64,000 nt of DNA from Ga0077555 sp963741565 (GTDB lineage Bacteria > Pseudomonadota > Alphaproteobacteria > Rhizobiales > Hyphomicrobiaceae): NCBI GenBank assembly GCA_963741565.1, contig CAVUIK010000008.1, forward strand, positions 1 through 64,000, in the 5' to 3' direction. The position numbers were made by a program, and so were the translations under genes. Below the pieces are notes generated by a model. The model ran no database searches. It was not told the origin of the DNA and saw nothing but the letters and a program-made list of their open reading frames with translations. The stretch's first letter is position 1. Every line of letters begins with the position of its first letter. Positions 36,778 through 46,017 of the stretch are shown piece after piece.

Positions 36778-36867
36778 GTCGTGTCCTCAAGTTCTAGCAA
36801 TGCGCGATGATTAAGCCGGGGTTCGCACCTCCGGTCAAACGGGGATACCGGCACGGGCTCCAAAAAC

Positions 36868-37641
36868 TCAGGCGCCAGCCTTGCGTTGCGCCCGAACCTG
36901 GACAAAAGCTCGCATGATGCGCTGCGGCTCACCCGTTGCGTAGGCTTCAAAGGTGGCGCGCACACCAGTAGCAGTCGCGTCATCGAATCCTGGCTGGGTC
37001 AGCTCGCGGAACCGCTGCTTCGTCAGGCGGAAGGCCACGACCGGAACGCGACGCAAGTCCCCGGCGGCTGCGATTGCCGCCGGCAGCACGTCGGCTGCCG
37101 GAACCAGACGCGATACGATGCCAAGGTCATGGGCGCGCGCACCTGTGATGAGGCCGCCGGTCAACGACAACTCGACGTTAGCGCCATGCCCGCAGGTCAG
37201 GCTCAAGAGATAACTGCCAACAACACTCGCGAGGCCCGCGCGGACTTCGGGTTGACCAATCCGCGCCTCGGCATGTGAGACGCGCAGGTCCGAGCAAAGC
37301 CCGATCTGCAACCCGGCTCCAGCGGCAATCCCGTGATATGCGGTAACACAGGGTTTCGAGAGCGCACGGACCGATTGGTACATCGCCCGCATCTCATCGC
37401 ACCAAGGCCGCACGCTCTCCATGTCGGTCGCCAGTGCCTCGGTGAGATCCTGGCCGGCACAGAAGGCCTTGCCTTCACCAGTCAGCACCACAGCAGTGAC
37501 GGCCGGATCCCGCTCGGCTTCGGTTAGCACGCGCGTCAATTCCAGCCTCATCTCCCGGCTCACGGCATTGAGCACGGTTGGGCGGTTCAACGTTACGATC
37601 AGAATGCCGTCCCTCATGTCCGTGCGCACGATGCCGGTCAT
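36868..37641 (-). CDS. Enoyl-CoA hydratase/isomerase
   Basis: A 257-residue crotonase-family protein with TGEGKAFCAGQDLTEA and YHGIAAGAGLQIGLCSDLR as the oxyanion-hole segments. It is a second, distinct paralogue in the cluster (the other is at 35010-35774). It appears to be the first gene of the minus-strand group that continues with the alcohol dehydrogenase. The substrate is unknown. Confidence 0.9.
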   Translation of the reverse strand: MTGIVRTDMRDGILIVTLNRPTVLNAVSREMRLELTRVLTEAERDPAVTAVVLTGEGKAFCAGQDLTEALATDMESVRPWCDEMRAMYQSVRALSKPCVTAYHGIAAGAGLQIGLCSDLRVSHAEARIGQPEVRAGLASVVGSYLLSLTCGHGANVELSLTGGLITGARAHDLGIVSRLVPAADVLPAAIAAAGDLRRVPVVAFRLTKQRFRELTQPGFDDATATGVRATFEAYATGEPQRIMRAFVQVRAQRKAGA

Positions 37642-37789
37642 CGTTGTCTCCTCGTGACTCTCGAACTCTCGTTAACGCGACCTTAACCAAGATTGACCAA
37701 ACTTAGGAACTCTCCAGACGGTACTTTAGTCAGCGCTGATCCCGCGCGCCCCGACGTCAGGAGTGTGTCTGTCGCGTAGGAGTACTGAC

Positions 37790-39292
37790 ATGCCGATCCT
37801 CTACGGCACCCCTGAGGACGATGTTGTCGTCGTCCCCGTCTCGAGCCCCGTCGATCATACGGCGACTACGCTCGGCGGCAACGACCGCGTCATAGGCGGG
37901 AACGGCAACGATATCATCGATGCAGGCCCCGGTGACGATCTCGTCCTTGGCGGTTATGGCCGCGACATCATCAATGGCGGCGACGGCAACGACCGCCTCG
38001 ACGGCCAGCAAGATGACGACGTCATCTATGGTGGCAACGGCAATGACGTTCTCAACGGGGGACACGGAGCCGACCGGCTGTTCGGGGGCACCGGCAACGA
38101 CACAATTTACGGTGGCGGCGACGCGGACGAGATCTTTGGTGACGACGGCGACGATCAAATCTGGGGCGATGGCAGCCGGGACGCGATATCCGGCGGCGCC
38201 GGCAACGACATCATCCATGGCGGTGACGACGACGACGATATCAACGGCGACAGCGGCGACGACACACTCACCGGCGATCGCGGCAACGATGTCATCGCGG
38301 GCGGCGACGGGCGCGATCGCCTCGACGGCGGCCTCGGCGCCGATCTCCTGAAAGGCGACGGCGGTGACGATACGATCAACGGGGGCGACGGCGACGACCG
38401 GATTGAAGGTGGTAGCGGCAGCGACACCCTATTGGGCGACGCCGGTAACGACCTGATCCTGGGCGGCGAGGGCAACGACACCGTCCTCGGTGGTGACGGC
38501 CACGACAAAATCGAAGGCGGCTCGGGCAACGACACGCTCGATGGCGGCAACGACCATGACCAGATCTGGGGCGGCGACGGCAACGACACCATCAACGGCG
38601 GCAATGGCAACGATCAGATCTGGGGCGATACCGGTGACGACAAAGTCGACGGCGGTGCGGGCGATGACACGATCTTTGGCGGCGCCGGCAAGGACATACT
38701 GAATGGTGGCACCGGCAACGACCGCATCGAGGGCGGCGACGGCGACGACAGGCTCGACGGTCAATCCGGCTCGGACACGCTCTACGGCGGCGCCGGCAAC
38801 GACTTCCTCAATGGCGGCGGCGACTCCGACATTCTGTATGGCGGCGAGGGCAACGACGGATTCTTCGGCGGTGGCGGCAACGACCGGATCTACGGCGAGA
38901 ACGGTAACGACCGCATCTATGGCGACGGCGGCAACGACATCATTCGAGGCGGTTCCGGCAACGACATCATGACCGGCGGTCATGTGCGCCAGTACCTCTA
39001 CGACAATATGAACGATACCTACGTCTGGGAGCGCTCCGACGTCGTCAACTCCGATGGCTCACGCGCCGGCTTCGACACGATCACCGACTTCAACCTGGGT
39101 GATCGCCTCGACTTCACCGGACTGGCGTCAGGACGCGGCAACTTCGACCCGCACAGCATGATCCGCATCACCGAAACCAATCGCGGCAGCGTTGTCTCCG
39201 TCGACATGGGGTCCGGCTTCGTCGATGTCGTGCTGCTGCAGGACATTCACGGCCTCGACATCGACCATCTGCTGCCGCAGGTCACGATCTAG
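37790..39292 (+). CDS. RTX calcium-binding repeat protein with type I secretion C-terminus
   Basis: A 500-residue protein made almost entirely of RTX nonapeptides (GGxGxDxUx). About 40 consecutive units run from residue 36 to 395. The C-terminal 100 residues (DTITDFNLGDRLDF and a hydrophobic-polar tail ending LLPQVTI) match the M10-peptidase-like C-terminal/type I secretion target region. There is no N-terminal signal peptide and no enzymatic domain, so it is probably a secreted calcium-folded scaffold or surface protein. No ABC exporter or membrane-fusion gene is nearby. TAGGAG precedes ATG 37790. Confidence 0.88.
   Translation: MPILYGTPEDDVVVVPVSSPVDHTATTLGGNDRVIGGNGNDIIDAGPGDDLVLGGYGRDIINGGDGNDRLDGQQDDDVIYGGNGNDVLNGGHGADRLFGGTGNDTIYGGGDADEIFGDDGDDQIWGDGSRDAISGGAGNDIIHGGDDDDDINGDSGDDTLTGDRGNDVIAGGDGRDRLDGGLGADLLKGDGGDDTINGGDGDDRIEGGSGSDTLLGDAGNDLILGGEGNDTVLGGDGHDKIEGGSGNDTLDGGNDHDQIWGGDGNDTINGGNGNDQIWGDTGDDKVDGGAGDDTIFGGAGKDILNGGTGNDRIEGGDGDDRLDGQSGSDTLYGGAGNDFLNGGGDSDILYGGEGNDGFFGGGGNDRIYGENGNDRIYGDGGNDIIRGGSGNDIMTGGHVRQYLYDNMNDTYVWERSDVVNSDGSRAGFDTITDFNLGDRLDFTGLASGRGNFDPHSMIRITETNRGSVVSVDMGSGFVDVVLLQDIHGLDIDHLLPQVTI
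37895..38974 (+). repeat. Block of 40 tandem 27-bp RTX repeats
   Basis: Forty consecutive in-frame 27-base units encode variants of GGNGNDxIx. The nucleotide units are degenerate, mostly differing at third positions, but GGCGGC...GGCAACGAC recurs throughout. This marks expansion by unequal exchange. The opposite strand shows a long Ala/Val-rich open frame as a by-product. Confidence 0.9.
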
Positions 39293-39384
39293 TCATGATC
39301 TAGCTGCTTCAGCGCTAGAAGCGTGTTGGACTTGGGGGCCACCTCAACTAAGGTGAGCGGTCTCAAACTCCGAAGGCTCGCGTC

Positions 39385-40416
39385 ATGACCGCAATACTCC
39401 TCCCGACGACCGTCGTCGGCAGTTATCCGCAGCCAGATTGGCTCGTCGACCGCAAACTGCTCGCTAAAGGCGTGCCACGCGTGCGCATGACCGATTTGTG
39501 GCGCATTCCGGAGGCCTATCTCGAGCAGGCGCAGGACGACGCCACCCTGCTCGCCATTCGCGACATGGAGCGCGCAGGCATCGACATCATCACGGATGGC
39601 GAGATGCGGCGCGAGAGCTATTCGAACCGGCTTGCCACGGCACTCGAGGGTGTCGAGACGGCGTCGCCCGGCTACGTCCAGGCTCGATCCGGTAAGACGG
39701 CGGTGCCGCGCGTCGTTGGACCCGTCCGGCGCACGCGCCCTGTGGAACTGCGCGATATGGAATTCCTGCGCCGGAACACCGACAGGACGGCAAAAATTAC
39801 GCTGCCCGGTCCGTTCACGATGAGCCAGCAGGCACAAAACGAGTATTACAAGGACGCTGAGGAAATGGCGATGGATTTCGCCGCCGCCGTCAACGCCGAG
39901 GCCCATGATCTCGTGAAGGCCGGCGCCGACGTGATCCAGCTCGACGAACCCTGGGTGCGGAACGACCCGGTCGCCGCCAAACGGTATGCGGTTAAGGCGA
40001 TCAACCGGGCGCTGCTGGGCATTTCGATCCCGACCGTGGTGCACGTTTGTTTCGGCTATGCCGCGGTCGTGCCCGGTGAGACGAAGCCTTCCGGCTATAG
40101 CTTTCTGGCGGAGCTCGCCGATAGCGCAGCCGAAACGATCTCGATCGAAGCAGCGCAACCGAGGCTCGACCTTGGCGTTCTGAGGGATCTGGCGCCGAAG
40201 AAGGTCATGCTGGGCGTCCTGGATCTGTCCGATCCCAAAATCGAGACGCCCGCACAAGTCGCAGATCGCATCCGCGCGGGCTTGACGTACATGCCAGCTG
40301 TGCGGCTGGTTCCTGCCCCCGACTGCGGCATGAAGTACCTGCCGCGCGAGACGGCGTTCGGCAAACTGAAGGCCCTGGCCGAGGGTGCTGCGATCGTCCG
40401 GCGCGAGCTGAGCTGA
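39385..40416 (+). CDS. MetE C-terminal-like methyltransferase (cobalamin-independent methionine synthase family)
   Basis: A 343-residue protein corresponding to the C-terminal half of MetE. It begins LLPTTVVGSYPQPDWL. Zinc-ligand regions are visible: HVCFGYA (His and Cys) and APDCGMKYLPRE (Cys). ITDGEMRRESY and DVIQLDEPW are typical. Such short forms lack the N-terminal folate domain and transfer methyl groups from small or corrinoid donors in catabolic or methionine pathways. The true methyl donor cannot be read here. It is a single gene with its own upstream region. Confidence 0.87.
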   Translation: MTAILLPTTVVGSYPQPDWLVDRKLLAKGVPRVRMTDLWRIPEAYLEQAQDDATLLAIRDMERAGIDIITDGEMRRESYSNRLATALEGVETASPGYVQARSGKTAVPRVVGPVRRTRPVELRDMEFLRRNTDRTAKITLPGPFTMSQQAQNEYYKDAEEMAMDFAAAVNAEAHDLVKAGADVIQLDEPWVRNDPVAAKRYAVKAINRALLGISIPTVVHVCFGYAAVVPGETKPSGYSFLAELADSAAETISIEAAQPRLDLGVLRDLAPKKVMLGVLDLSDPKIETPAQVADRIRAGLTYMPAVRLVPAPDCGMKYLPRETAFGKLKALAEGAAIVRRELS

Positions 40417-40424
40417 GCGCCTGC

Positions 40425-40700
40425 TTACTGCGCGAGCAAGTCCGCCACTTCGGGATGACGGCGCATGTAGGCGGCCACGAACGAGCAGCGCGGGATGACT
40501 TTCAGGCCTTCCGCTCGAACGGCGTCGAGTGTGGCGCGGACCAGAGACGAGCCGATACCTCGACCCTCGAGCTCCTGTGGGACCTCGGCATGGAGGAGGC
40601 TGATGGTCTCTTCGCCCCGTCGGTAGACGACGAAGGCGATCAGCCCCTCGACCGGCAACTCGAAACGGCTCAGCTCCTTGTTGTCGGTGACGCCTGCCAT
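40425..40700 (-). CDS. Small GNAT-like N-acetyltransferase (YjdJ-like)
   Basis: A 91-residue protein with the compact GNAT fold of the YjdJ/At2g44150 type: HAEVPQELEGRGIGSSLV is the acetyl-CoA pyrophosphate loop (Q/RxxGxG/A), followed by LKVIPRCSFVAAYMRRHPE. The substrate is unknown. It is convergent with the MetE-like gene, 8 bp away. Confidence 0.85.
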   Translation of the reverse strand: MAGVTDNKELSRFELPVEGLIAFVVYRRGEETISLLHAEVPQELEGRGIGSSLVRATLDAVRAEGLKVIPRCSFVAAYMRRHPEVADLLAQ

Positions 40701-40878
40701 GATGGCCTCCGCAATTGGTTCTGCCCCAAATATAGCAGCATTGCGCTGCCGCGCTCAATGTGACGCGCAAGTTGCGGGTTGCATCCCGGCTCGGCTGTAT
40801 CCTGCATTGCGGATCGAGGCATCCTCAACGTATCATCCGACCAACTCAATCGTTCATCCCCGTGCAGGAGCGCACCCC

Positions 40879-41604
40879 ATGTCCGCCGACGTCAAAGCTG
40901 AACTCGCACCGACCGGCGTCTTGCGCGCCGGCATCAATATGTCGAATTTTCTTCTGGTCACGGGCAAAACGGCCAACGGCGATCCGGACGGCGTCTCGCC
41001 GGACATGGCACGCGCCATCGCAGAACGGCTGGGGGTAGCCTGCAAACTGATCCCCTTCAAATCGCCGGGTGAACTCGGTGACCAGGCTGAGAACAATGTC
41101 TGGGACATCGGCAACATCGGAGCAGAGCCGCAGCGCGCCAAGACGATCGCGTTCACGGCGGCCTATGCCGAGATCGAATCGACCTACCTCGTCCCAGCCG
41201 GCTCGCCGATCCGATCGATTGGCGATGTCGATAAGCCCGGCATTCGTATCGCAACAACGGGCCGCAGCGCGTATGGCCTCTGGCTCGAAAACAACATCAA
41301 GCATGCTACGCTGGTGCTCGCCGATACCCTCGATGGGTCGCTCGATGTCTTCCAGAAGGAAAAATGCGATGTGCTCGCGGGCCTGCGGCCGCGCCTCATC
41401 GACGATGTGAAGAAGCTGCCGGGCGCCAAGATCCTCGACGGGCAGTTCAGCGCCGTGCAACAAGCCGTCGGCACGCCGAAGAAGAACAAGGCAGCGGCAG
41501 TTTTCCTCACCCAGTTCGTGGAAGAGGCCAAGAGATCCGGTCTGGTGGCCAGTTTCATCAAGAAGCATGGGGTCAACGGCCTCTCTGTCGCGCCTTTGAC
41601 CTGA
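40879..41604 (+). CDS. Amino-acid-type ABC substrate-binding protein without a visible signal peptide
   Basis: A 241-residue protein of the bacterial extracellular solute-binding family 3 (GVLRAGINMSNFLLV, GVSPDMARAIAERLGV, NIGAEPQRAKTIAFTAAY). The predicted N-terminus from ATG 40879, which has AGGAG upstream, is MSADVKAELAPTG, with no hydrophobic signal. No in-frame upstream start gives one. No permease or ATPase gene is adjacent. It may be a cytosolic ligand sensor or enzyme accessory, or it may be exported by another route. Confidence 0.8.
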   Translation: MSADVKAELAPTGVLRAGINMSNFLLVTGKTANGDPDGVSPDMARAIAERLGVACKLIPFKSPGELGDQAENNVWDIGNIGAEPQRAKTIAFTAAYAEIESTYLVPAGSPIRSIGDVDKPGIRIATTGRSAYGLWLENNIKHATLVLADTLDGSLDVFQKEKCDVLAGLRPRLIDDVKKLPGAKILDGQFSAVQQAVGTPKKNKAAAVFLTQFVEEAKRSGLVASFIKKHGVNGLSVAPLT

Positions 41605-41626
41605 TTGCGACGCCTGCGACCTGCGC

Positions 41627-43018
41627 CTACACCAGCCGCCGGCGCAGGAATTGCCCGCTGCCGACGGCGCCGCTTTCGAGTTCGCCGTCGTGCAGAACCG
41701 CGCGGCCGCGCACAAGAGTGTGAACAATCCGGCCCTTGAGCCGCCAACCGTCGTAGATCGAATAGCCAGCGCTGCTGACGACGGAGGCATTGTCGACCCT
41801 CGTCTCGCCGTCAACGTCGACAATGGCGAAATCGGCGTCGAGGCCCGGCGCGATTGCGCCTTTGCAGTGGCCAAGCCCCATAGCGGTTGCGGGATTGGTC
41901 GCGAGCAGTTCCGCAATCCTCGGCAAAGTGAGGCCGCGTTTGTGATGCCCCTCGCTCAGCAGGACAGGCAGCATCGTTTCCATCCCGGGGCAGCCGGGTG
42001 ACGCTTGCCAGATGTTGCCGGACTTCGATTGGATGCCACGATGCACGTGGTCCGTGGCGACCGTATCGATGGCGCCCGACTTCAGCCCGGCCCATAGCGC
42101 TTCCCGGTCAGCGGCTTCACGCAACGGCGGATTGATTTTTGCAATAACGCCGCCCTCCCACGTCACGTCGTGCGTGAGGTAATGCGGACAGGTCTCGATC
42201 AAGATTTTTGCACCGGAATTTCTCTGAGCGACGGCTGCGTCCAGCGCTGCCGCCGACGATGTGTGTACGATATAGACCTGACCTCCGGTGACACGCGCCA
42301 GGAAGCCGGCGCGCTGCACCGCCTCCGCCTCGACAAAGGGGGGCCGGGTCGCATTCCAGGCCGCAAGCCCGCCCCGGCCATCCGGATCGGCCGTCATTGT
42401 ACGGTCGCGCAGAACCCAGGCGATCTCAATGTTCTCGGGATGCGGACAGACCATGCCGCCATGGCGGGCCGTCAACTCGAACAGCTTGAAGAACGCGCCA
42501 TCATCGATATCGGGCAGACCAAGGCGTTTTCCCTCACCGCCGCGATTGTTCATAAAGAACTTGAATGTCGGAACACCATGCTCGGCGATGTAGCGCGGCA
42601 CGGCGGCGAGCTGCTCGGGCGTCGAAATGATGAAATGATAGCCGAAATCTATGCGTGCACCGGCAGCCGTCGTTGCGATGACCTCATCGATGATCGATTC
42701 GAATGGCTCGCTCGCCATCAAATAGGGGATCATTGTTGCAATACCGCCGCGCGCTGCCGCAGCCGTTTCACGATCCGCATCACCTGGCACACGCGGGCGT
42801 GCGATGTCGTTGCCATGACCAAGGTGGAGGTGAACGTCGAGCGCTGCCGGCATTACCACGAGTCCGCGGACATCGAGGAATGCGGCGGCGACCCCCAACT
42901 GACCGGGCGCGGCGATGGCCGCGATACGGCCACTGGCAACCCCGATGTCGGCCTCGACGAGCCCTCGACCCGGCAACACGGCACGGCCGCCCCGCACGAC
43001 GAGATCCATATCAGGCAT
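41627..43018 (-). CDS. Dihydroorotase-like cyclic amidohydrolase (hydantoinase/allantoinase family)
   Basis: A 463-residue amidohydrolase with HxH (ALDVHLHLGH), the carbamylated Lys in PTFKFFMNN, His in VYIVHTSSA and Asp in IDTVATDHV. It hydrolyses a cyclic amide such as a dihydropyrimidine, hydantoin or related ring. Its ATG (43018) overlaps the end of the FAD oxidoreductase gene by 8 bases (ATGCCTGA), so the two are translationally coupled. The isochorismatase-like amidase gene upstream could act on the ring-opened product. This is an inference from gene order. Confidence 0.87.
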   Translation of the reverse strand: MPDMDLVVRGGRAVLPGRGLVEADIGVASGRIAAIAAPGQLGVAAAFLDVRGLVVMPAALDVHLHLGHGNDIARPRVPGDADRETAAAARGGIATMIPYLMASEPFESIIDEVIATTAAGARIDFGYHFIISTPEQLAAVPRYIAEHGVPTFKFFMNNRGGEGKRLGLPDIDDGAFFKLFELTARHGGMVCPHPENIEIAWVLRDRTMTADPDGRGGLAAWNATRPPFVEAEAVQRAGFLARVTGGQVYIVHTSSAAALDAAVAQRNSGAKILIETCPHYLTHDVTWEGGVIAKINPPLREAADREALWAGLKSGAIDTVATDHVHRGIQSKSGNIWQASPGCPGMETMLPVLLSEGHHKRGLTLPRIAELLATNPATAMGLGHCKGAIAPGLDADFAIVDVDGETRVDNASVVSSAGYSIYDGWRLKGRIVHTLVRGRAVLHDGELESGAVGSGQFLRRRLV

Positions 43019-44384
43019 TGGTTTTCGCCTTCCCAAGTTCCTGCGCTGCCGTGAGACCAGCGATCCGCCCGAGCGCGATCGCCGTCAACAGGCCATTGCC
43101 AGATGCGTATCCCGCCGCGCCGCTACGCCCCGAGATGCCGACTGCTGCGCCACCACCCGCAAATAGATTGGGTATCGGCGTGCCGTCGCGGCGCAGCACG
43201 CGAGCGTCCCGATCTACCATGAGGCCGCCCTGTGTGTGGAAAAGGCCAGGCACGACGCGGCAGATGTAGAAGGGTCCGGAAAGCGGCGCGAGGCCAAACC
43301 CCCTCCGCCCGAGCGCATCTCGGCTCCCGCCGCTGGCGGCGCGATTATAGGCATCGACCTCACCGGACACGACAGCGGCATCGAGGCCTGCGGCATGGGC
43401 GGCCTCGCGGATCGTGGCGCCACGCTTGAACCCGCCGTAATCGGCCAGCTCTCGGAATTCCTCTTCTAGCGCCGCCACGTCGAAGATGCGCTGGTCGAAT
43501 ATTGCCGCGCAACCCGGGCCGGCAGCCATGACGTTCGGCGTGAAGCCAGAATAGCCGGCACTTTCGTCGCCGAAACGGCGCCCACCGGCATCGACGATGA
43601 CGCCACCCTTCTCGATCGTCGTCCACGACAGCAGGCTACCATGCGGATCGGCAACCGCCGCGTAACCCTGGTAGGCCGCCATGTTGCCGAGACCCGCGCC
43701 CAATGCTTCGCCCCAGCGGATCGCCTCACCAGTACTGCCTAGCGCGCCGAAATAGCGAGCGCCGGCAATGTCGGGGCAAAACCGTTCGACCAGGGCCTTG
43801 TCACCAGCATAACCGTTGACCGCAAGGATCGTCTTGTACGCCGCAATCTCCTCTCGCTGACCGGTCGGCAATTCAATCTCCACGCCTGAAATCCCCGCAC
43901 CGTTTCCCAGCAAGCGGATGACCTTGTTACCGGTCGCTAGCGGCACGCCGCGGTCCGCGACCGCCGCCAGCAGATCGTCGACGAGGTCCTGGCCACGCCG
44001 TGACACCGGCGCATGCAGCCGCGGTACCGAATGGCCGATGTGCTTATAGGCAGTGACCAGTTTGAGACGGCAGCCAACATCGTCGATCAACCATTCGACG
44101 GTCGGCGCGGACAGTGTTGCGAGGCGTTCAACCAAGTCCGGATGGTCTGTTTCACCCGCGATGCCGCGCAGATCCGCCATCAGCCGGTCAGGGGAATCCT
44201 CGATGCCGGCCTCGCGCTGGAAGCGGCTGCCGGCGGCCGGGATGGACCCCGTCGAGAGCGCGGAGTTGCCCCCGGGCCGGCTCATCTTCTCCAAGATCGC
44301 AACTTCGGCGCCTGCGTCCGCCGCGGCGATAGCCGCCGCAAGCCCGCACGCTCCCGCGCCGATGACAAGCACATCAACGCTCAT
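43011..44384 (-). CDS. FAD-dependent oxidoreductase (fumarate reductase/3-ketosteroid dehydrogenase type)
   Basis: A 457-residue flavoprotein with VLVIGAGACGLAAAIAAADAG and EKMSRPGGNS at the N-terminus and a C-terminal GYASGNGLLTAIALGR FAD contact. It belongs to the fumarate-reductase flavoprotein group that dehydrogenates or reduces C-C bonds next to carbonyls (tricarballylate, urocanate, ketosteroid and others). No signal peptide or haem domain is visible. It lies in a same-strand operon between an isochorismatase-like gene and a cyclic amidohydrolase gene. Confidence 0.88.
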   Translation of the reverse strand: MSVDVLVIGAGACGLAAAIAAADAGAEVAILEKMSRPGGNSALSTGSIPAAGSRFQREAGIEDSPDRLMADLRGIAGETDHPDLVERLATLSAPTVEWLIDDVGCRLKLVTAYKHIGHSVPRLHAPVSRRGQDLVDDLLAAVADRGVPLATGNKVIRLLGNGAGISGVEIELPTGQREEIAAYKTILAVNGYAGDKALVERFCPDIAGARYFGALGSTGEAIRWGEALGAGLGNMAAYQGYAAVADPHGSLLSWTTIEKGGVIVDAGGRRFGDESAGYSGFTPNVMAAGPGCAAIFDQRIFDVAALEEEFRELADYGGFKRGATIREAAHAAGLDAAVVSGEVDAYNRAASGGSRDALGRRGFGLAPLSGPFYICRVVPGLFHTQGGLMVDRDARVLRRDGTPIPNLFAGGGAAVGISGRSGAAGYASGNGLLTAIALGRIAGLTAAQELGKAKTNA

Positions 44385-44411
44385 GAGCGGCCGGCTGTCG
44401 GTTGTATGCGG

Positions 44412-45107
44412 CTATTCAGCGGCACGAGCCCCTCGCAATTGCCCGAGCGCTGTGAGGCATTCGCTGGTCGTCATGACGTCGGCATACTTCGATGCCATGT
44501 CGAAGAGATTGACGGCGTGCGACGTGGCGCTACGATCGTAGACGGCGTCGTGCGGAACCACAGCGCGGAAATTGTAGGCGAACCCGTCAACCACGGTCCC
44601 GCGCACACACCCACTCGTCGTGCACCCCGTAACGATCAGCGTATCGACGCCGAGATCGATCAGGTAGCTCGTCAACGGCGTACCGAAAAACGCGCTCGGA
44701 TGCTTCTTCGGCAGCAGAATGTCACCTTCGCGCGGGGCGACTTCGGCAACGAACGCATAGCCGCGCTCGGCCACGGTCATTAGAGCTGGTACCTTCTCGG
44801 CCAAGCGCCCCGTGTCGAACGTCTCCTTGCGCGAGACATAGGGATAGAGGATCGGCCAGTTGCTCGCCCGAAACTCGTCGACCAGCCGATTGATCTGGCG
44901 TACGGCCGCCCAGCCGACCTCGCCGCAGGACGTCGGAAACTCCTTGATCGCCTCCCAGAATGGACGCGACTCCGTGCCGACGGTGCGGTACTGGACATCA
45001 ATGATCAGCAGTGCCGGGCGCCGGCCTAGGCCAGAGGCGCGACCAAACCCAGCCGCGCGATAGGCACGCTGCTCCTCGTCGCTGATGATGTTGTCCCAGG
45101 GTTTCAT
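44412..45107 (-). CDS. Isochorismatase-family amidohydrolase (N-carbamoylsarcosine amidase/maleamate amidase type)
   Basis: A 231-residue protein with the catalytic triad Asp in LIIDVQ, Lys in LLPKKHPSAF and Cys in VTGCTTSGCVRG. This Cys form hydrolyses C-N bonds, as in N-carbamoylsarcosine amidase, maleamate amidase and biuret hydrolase. ATG 45107 is preceded by GGGAGAA. It is the first gene of a minus-strand operon with the flavoprotein and the cyclic amidohydrolase, and is divergent from an SDR gene. Confidence 0.88.
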   Translation of the reverse strand: MKPWDNIISDEEQRAYRAAGFGRASGLGRRPALLIIDVQYRTVGTESRPFWEAIKEFPTSCGEVGWAAVRQINRLVDEFRASNWPILYPYVSRKETFDTGRLAEKVPALMTVAERGYAFVAEVAPREGDILLPKKHPSAFFGTPLTSYLIDLGVDTLIVTGCTTSGCVRGTVVDGFAYNFRAVVPHDAVYDRSATSHAVNLFDMASKYADVMTTSECLTALGQLRGARAAE

Positions 45108-45255
45108 GCGATTCTCCCACTGCCCCGCCGAGCCGGCCGGAGGATCGTACATCCCGAAGCCCGCCCGGAAAAGGCACCTTGGCAAGCTTCAGCGTGCCTA
45201 TTCGGCGGCTTGATCGCATAATGGACCCTCAGGTTGCGAAGCGAAGGAGACGCCG

Positions 45256-46005
45256 ATGAGACTCGATGGCCGATGTGCACTGGTGACAGGCGCGCAGCAA
45301 GGCATTGGACGCGCTGCCGTCCTCGCACTTGCCAAGGTTGGCGCCGATGTCGCGATCAATTGGCTGGACAACCGGGACGCCGCCGACGCTCTTGGCGCCG
45401 AGGTCGTGGCCATGGGCCGCAAGGCGCATCTCGTGCAAGGCAGCGTCGGCACCAGCCGGGAGGTCTCCCGCATCGTAGCGGAGGCCCATGCGGCCCTCGG
45501 CGCAATCGATATTCTTGTCAACAATGCCGGCGTCTTTCCGCGATCACCGCTGCTGGAGCTGGCCGAGGCGGAATGGGATCAGGTGATTGGCGTCAACCTG
45601 AAGGGCAGCTTTCTCGCCGGCCAGGCGGTCGCGAAGCTTATGGTGGCGGCGGGCCGCAAGGGGGCCATCGTCAACATCTCCTCCTCATCCGTTCGCGGGC
45701 ACGCACTCGGCGTCCACTACGCGGCAAGCAAGGCCGGAATCATCGGCATGACACGCGCCATGGCGCTGGCTCTCGCACCGCACGGCATCCGCGTGAATGC
45801 GGTGGCTCCCGGCATCACAGACACTGCGCAACCCCGTTACCAATTCAACGAGGCCCAGATGCAGGAGCAATCGCGGCTGGTTCCGCTCGGCGCGATGGCC
45901 AAGCCCGAAGATATTGCCGACGTCATCGTGTTCCTGGCGTCGGATCAATCGCGCTTCGTGACGGGCGAGGTCGTGCACGCCAACGGCGGGCTCTACATGG
46001 CTTGA
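45256..46005 (+). CDS. Short-chain dehydrogenase/reductase (classical SDR)
   Basis: A 249-residue SDR with TGAQQGIGRAA, NNAG, NISSSS (catalytic Ser), YAASK (Tyr/Lys) and a VNAVAPGITDT C-terminal part. It interconverts an alcohol and a ketone with NAD(P)H. It is divergent from the isochorismatase/flavoprotein/amidohydrolase operon with 148 bp between start codons, so a shared control region is possible. GAAGGAGACG precedes ATG 45256. Confidence 0.9.
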   Translation: MRLDGRCALVTGAQQGIGRAAVLALAKVGADVAINWLDNRDAADALGAEVVAMGRKAHLVQGSVGTSREVSRIVAEAHAALGAIDILVNNAGVFPRSPLLELAEAEWDQVIGVNLKGSFLAGQAVAKLMVAAGRKGAIVNISSSSVRGHALGVHYAASKAGIIGMTRAMALALAPHGIRVNAVAPGITDTAQPRYQFNEAQMQEQSRLVPLGAMAKPEDIADVIVFLASDQSRFVTGEVVHANGGLYMA

Positions 46006-46017
46006 GGCAGCACCCAC

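Noticed and set aside
37757..38983. Long minus-strand Ala/Val-rich frames and a CRISPR-like appearance of the 27-bp repeats
   Set aside because: The periodicity is explained by RTX codons in one frame. The units are contiguous, with no spacers.
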